Origin: Candidatus Zixiibacteriota bacterium
Lineage (GTDB): Bacteria > Zixibacteria > MSB-5A5 > GN15 > FEB-12
Direction of reading: 5' to 3'
Assembly: GCA_028289585.1 (NCBI GenBank)
Contig: JANQPI010000020.1
Span: 160,039 to 224,038 of the forward strand
Length of the DNA: 64,000 nt
A program made the position numbers and the translations under genes. The notes beneath the pieces are model-generated. The model did not search any database and was not told the DNA's origin. It was given only the letters and a program-made list of their open reading frames with translations. Below are positions 61,790 to 64,000 of this stretch, piece by piece. Numbering within the stretch: the first letter of the stretch is position 1; each line of letters starts with the position of its first letter.

Positions 61790-63298
61790 TTAGTGAACGT
61801 GCATGCCGACAGCCTCAAGAGCTGAGCGCAGCTGTTCATCGATCTGTTGCTGCAGCTGATCGCGCGCATTCTCAAGCGCGGTGGCAGCACCGGTCGACGG
61901 ACGAAGCATTCGCAGCGGTAAACCAAGTTCGGCTGAGGCAGCGCCGCTGTTGCCGAAGATGTCGCAATACAGGGAGCTGTAGTTGCAGTCAATGTTAAGA
62001 CAGCAGGAGCCAGTGTTGTTCGGATCAATCGTCTGCCAGTTTACGCAGCCATCGATTCCCCAAGAAGATAGGAACTGCGTGGTTCCGTTGACCGAAAACG
62101 TAAGATCCCCCGAGCCATCGTCGAAGTAACGAGCGAGGATCACCTGGCCAAAAGCCGAATGGCGGAAAAATGTCCCCGGCTCATCGTCCAATTCACCCCA
62201 GGAATACTCTACGAACTCACCTTCACCATTGTTAATCAACAAACTGCCACCGTAGGAATCGTTTCTTATGATCCCTTCAATGATCGGCGTGGTACCATCG
62301 TACGGTGCGCAATCTGATGTCACTGCCCAGCGGTCCTGTATAGCGGAGAATTCGCAGTCGAAACAAACGTCACACGTACCACTTCCACCATCCGGAATCG
62401 TTTCGCACTGGTTGCATTCTGCCGACGTAGCGAAAAAGGCCTGAAGATCAATCGAGGCTATAGCCTGTCCAAACAGCGCATAGGTAACGGTTTGCGCACA
62501 GTTGCCATCGATGACACCGATGCTGGTCCACGGGAAAAACGGCTCGTCGTATGCAGGGCCGTCATCACCTTCCCAGTTCCCAATCGATCCATCGTCGTTG
62601 TACGTTCCGTCACCGTTCGACGTCCAGTTTGCCGTATAGACCTGGGAACCGTTGACTGTTACCGTCACGGTACCGCTACCGAACGACGATACGGTTATAA
62701 CCAGTTCACGATTGGCCATGACATCGCGGAATGTCCAGGTCGATGTAGTCGCCGTGATTGCCCAGAGTATTTCATAGTAGAGTTCATCGCCGGGTTGGGC
62801 ATACCAGCGGATAGCACCGGTGTCGGCCTGTGTATCCTCAATCGCTTCGATCGACCAAACCGGAGAACCGGAGATCGACGCGGTCACAAGCCACTGGTGC
62901 AGCGTGGAGTCATCAATGAACTGCCACGACACCGAATAATCGCCAACCGTATAAGTAGCCGTAAACGTATCGGCCAGAGCGAGCGGATTGCGATAGTTGC
63001 GCTGGGCAACCGGCGATGTTCCCGGATCGAGAAACGCCATCGACATTGCGATCGAAGCCTCGACTTCGGTGACCGCGTCGACCGCCTTGCTTGCGGAGGG
63101 GTTGGTTTGCGACGTTCGCGTCATTTCAGTCGGCAGACCGGGTGCCGCGAGGGTTGGCGTATTTTCCATCCCACCGCCGCCGCCACCGTTTCCGGGATCA
63201 GTCGGCGAATCATCATCACCGCAACTGAACATGACTGCAGCGGCCACGAGCGCAACAGCTGTCGCACTTGACCACCATTTAGAACGCGAATGCATCAT
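61790..63298 (-). CDS. Large secreted lipoprotein of unknown function
   Basis: 502 residues. The signal peptide ends at a lipobox (AAVMFSC, Cys near 26), followed by a Gly-rich linker (GNGGGGGG). The mature protein is beta-rich and acidic, with repeated W-containing strands such as YSVSWQFIDDSTLHQW and NSYGGSLLINNGEGEF. Cysteine pairs cluster in the last third (ECNQCETIPDGGSGTCDVCFDC, shortened motif CxxC, and CCLNIDC). No known catalytic motif. The N-terminal start could be either of two adjacent ATGs. It is driven by a good promoter-like element and is probably a surface lipoprotein. Confidence 0.75.
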   Translation of the reverse strand: MMHSRSKWWSSATAVALVAAAVMFSCGDDDSPTDPGNGGGGGGMENTPTLAAPGLPTEMTRTSQTNPSASKAVDAVTEVEASIAMSMAFLDPGTSPVAQRNYRNPLALADTFTATYTVGDYSVSWQFIDDSTLHQWLVTASISGSPVWSIEAIEDTQADTGAIRWYAQPGDELYYEILWAITATTSTWTFRDVMANRELVITVSSFGSGTVTVTVNGSQVYTANWTSNGDGTYNDDGSIGNWEGDDGPAYDEPFFPWTSIGVIDGNCAQTVTYALFGQAIASIDLQAFFATSAECNQCETIPDGGSGTCDVCFDCEFSAIQDRWAVTSDCAPYDGTTPIIEGIIRNDSYGGSLLINNGEGEFVEYSWGELDDEPGTFFRHSAFGQVILARYFDDGSGDLTFSVNGTTQFLSSWGIDGCVNWQTIDPNNTGSCCLNIDCNYSSLYCDIFGNSGAASAELGLPLRMLRPSTGAATALENARDQLQQQIDEQLRSALEAVGMHVH

Positions 63299-63357
63299 GG
63301 GAGAAACCCTCCAGATCGAATCGATTCGTATCAGCGTATTTACGTTTTTCCACGACT

Positions 63358-63385
63358 AAGGTAGACAGTCCAATGCGGCTGTCAA
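63358..63385 (-). promoter_or_regulatory. Putative promoter of the lipoprotein gene
   Basis: Minus-strand TTGACA (63385-63380) and TACCTT (63363-63358) with 16-base spacing, about 60 bases upstream of the start. The -35 is a perfect consensus match. Confidence 0.55.
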
Positions 63386-63453
63386 TCGTCGACTTTTTTC
63401 CCAGGTGTTAGAATAAGATGAGAACAGAAATTCGAAGAGCCGGCAGTCGTCGG

Positions 63454-63726
63454 CTATTCCTGGCCGGACTTGTAGTTGCGAACGTACAGAATGTCGTCCC
63501 AGAGATAGTACCGCTTGTCGTCAGTCTCGGGAAATCCGTAGGCAGCGAGAGATACCCTTAGCGTGTCCTCGTTGGCAAGCTGGATATCATCGACCGAAAA
63601 CTCACTCAGATCACTACCATCGCCACGGAAGCGGATCGTCATGTCGGTACCCGGCGGCTTGCGCAACCGATCGCTGGACAGCCAACCCTTCTGGCGGAAC
63701 AGCTTCTTCCACTTCTCACCGGTCAT
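63454..63726 (-). CDS. Small protein of unknown function
   Basis: 90 residues, soluble and charged, no signal peptide. It opens MTGEKWKKLFRQKGWLS, and a middle segment contains DMTIRFRGDGSDLSEFSVDD. No family recognised. It overlaps the stop of the preceding gene (ATGA at 63723-63726), which supports it being a real translated gene and functionally linked to that partner. A short hairpin AGCCG/CGGCT spans its stop. Confidence 0.65.
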   Translation of the reverse strand: MTGEKWKKLFRQKGWLSSDRLRKPPGTDMTIRFRGDGSDLSEFSVDDIQLANEDTLRVSLAAYGFPETDDKRYYLWDDILYVRNYKSGQE

Positions 63727-64000
63727 GAATCGGTTGCCCGTTCCTCAAGCCAGAAAACCCGTCCGTCGGGATCAGCCACGGGAATCAACGCTCGATTCCA
63801 GTCGGGCCGTCGGAGTCGCTGTTCGACGCGACGTGGCATCTCGGCGGCGAGATCGATATCTGATGACTGTCCATCGGCAGCCGCCAGATAGATCGCTTCG
63901 GTCAGCGGACTCGCGGTTTCGACAACGACAACTTCAAGCTCGGAGGAACCGAGCCGACAAGCTCGGCATCCCGCCTCCTGCCATTCGTCGATCGTGCGCA
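63723..64000 (-). CDS. Partial gene of unknown function (5' end off window)
   Basis: The minus-strand frame is open from the right edge to a TGA at 63725-63723, giving 91 visible C-terminal residues. The visible part includes EAGCRACRLGSS (a CxxC pair) and ends GRVFWLEERATDS. It couples to the downstream 90-residue gene by an ATGA overlap. No family could be assigned from this fragment. Confidence 0.7.
   Translation of the reverse strand, partial: RTIDEWQEAGCRACRLGSSELEVVVVETASPLTEAIYLAAADGQSSDIDLAAEMPRRVEQRLRRPDWNRALIPVADPDGRVFWLEERATDS

Overview
The window is a GC-rich bacterial chromosome segment with dense genes, many ATGA/TGATG start-stop overlaps and frequent GTG/TTG starts. The gene content suggests a Gram-negative member of the FCB-type lineages, possibly a candidate phylum such as Zixibacteria. 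The reasons are a complete alternative complex III operon, secreted proteins ending in FlgD-like/type IX-sorting-like domains, a dockerin-like paired repeat at a C-terminus, and several lipoprotein signal peptides. The assignment is an inference; no rRNA is present.

Layout. (1) 1-7550, minus strand: the act operon (actA to actF, the last running off the left edge), encoding quinol:cytochrome c oxidoreductase, with a sigma70-like promoter at 7664-7691. (2) 7783-10678, minus: haem O synthase, then YjbQ, a LigT/ThpR-like protein with an altered active site and a glutathione-peroxidase lipoprotein. A cluster of palindromic repeats (8791-8964) lies in between. (3) 10963-13278, plus: a secreted protein with five 112-codon fibronectin type III repeats. 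(4) 13275-20455, minus: an unusual enzyme module made of an asparagine-synthetase-like protein without the glutaminase cysteine, a ferredoxin translationally coupled to a YqcI/YcgG-family protein, a thiamine-diphosphate enzyme, a FemAB-like acyltransferase and an ATP-grasp ligase. (5) 20553-41998, plus: a 19-gene surface-glycan operon (two polysaccharide deacetylases, Wzx flippase, a CDP-sugar-type precursor module, glycosyltransferases, O-antigen ligase/polymerase, FemAB-like, DegT aminotransferase). (6) 41972-44399, minus: two more glycosyltransferases. (7) 44701-49401, plus: two paralogous secreted putative glycoside hydrolases with different C-terminal modules. (8) 49528-55704, plus: Wzz-like chain-length protein, ABC-2 exporter, phosphomannomutase, and a two-domain response regulator. 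(9) 55701-59886, minus: Ser/Thr kinase with TolB-like and TPR regions, DinB-like protein and a MobA-like remnant. (10) 60167-64000: tandem tRNA-Lys genes, YdeI-like protein, TerC, a bidirectional terminator, a large lipoprotein and two small genes of unknown function.

How it fits together. Regions 4 to 8 look like one surface-polysaccharide locus: sugar activation and modification, assembly and flipping, chain-length control, and possibly export or trimming by the secreted hydrolases. The minus-strand enzyme module in region 4 is the least expected part. It combines an ATP-dependent amide/lactam-forming type of enzyme, a putative haem N-oxygenase with its own ferredoxin, a ThDP carboligase and an ATP-grasp ligase. 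It could make an unusual amino-acid-derived decoration for the glycan, or a separate small molecule. No polyprenyl-phosphate initiating transferase, outer-membrane export channel, exosortase, CRISPR array, transposase or rRNA was found.
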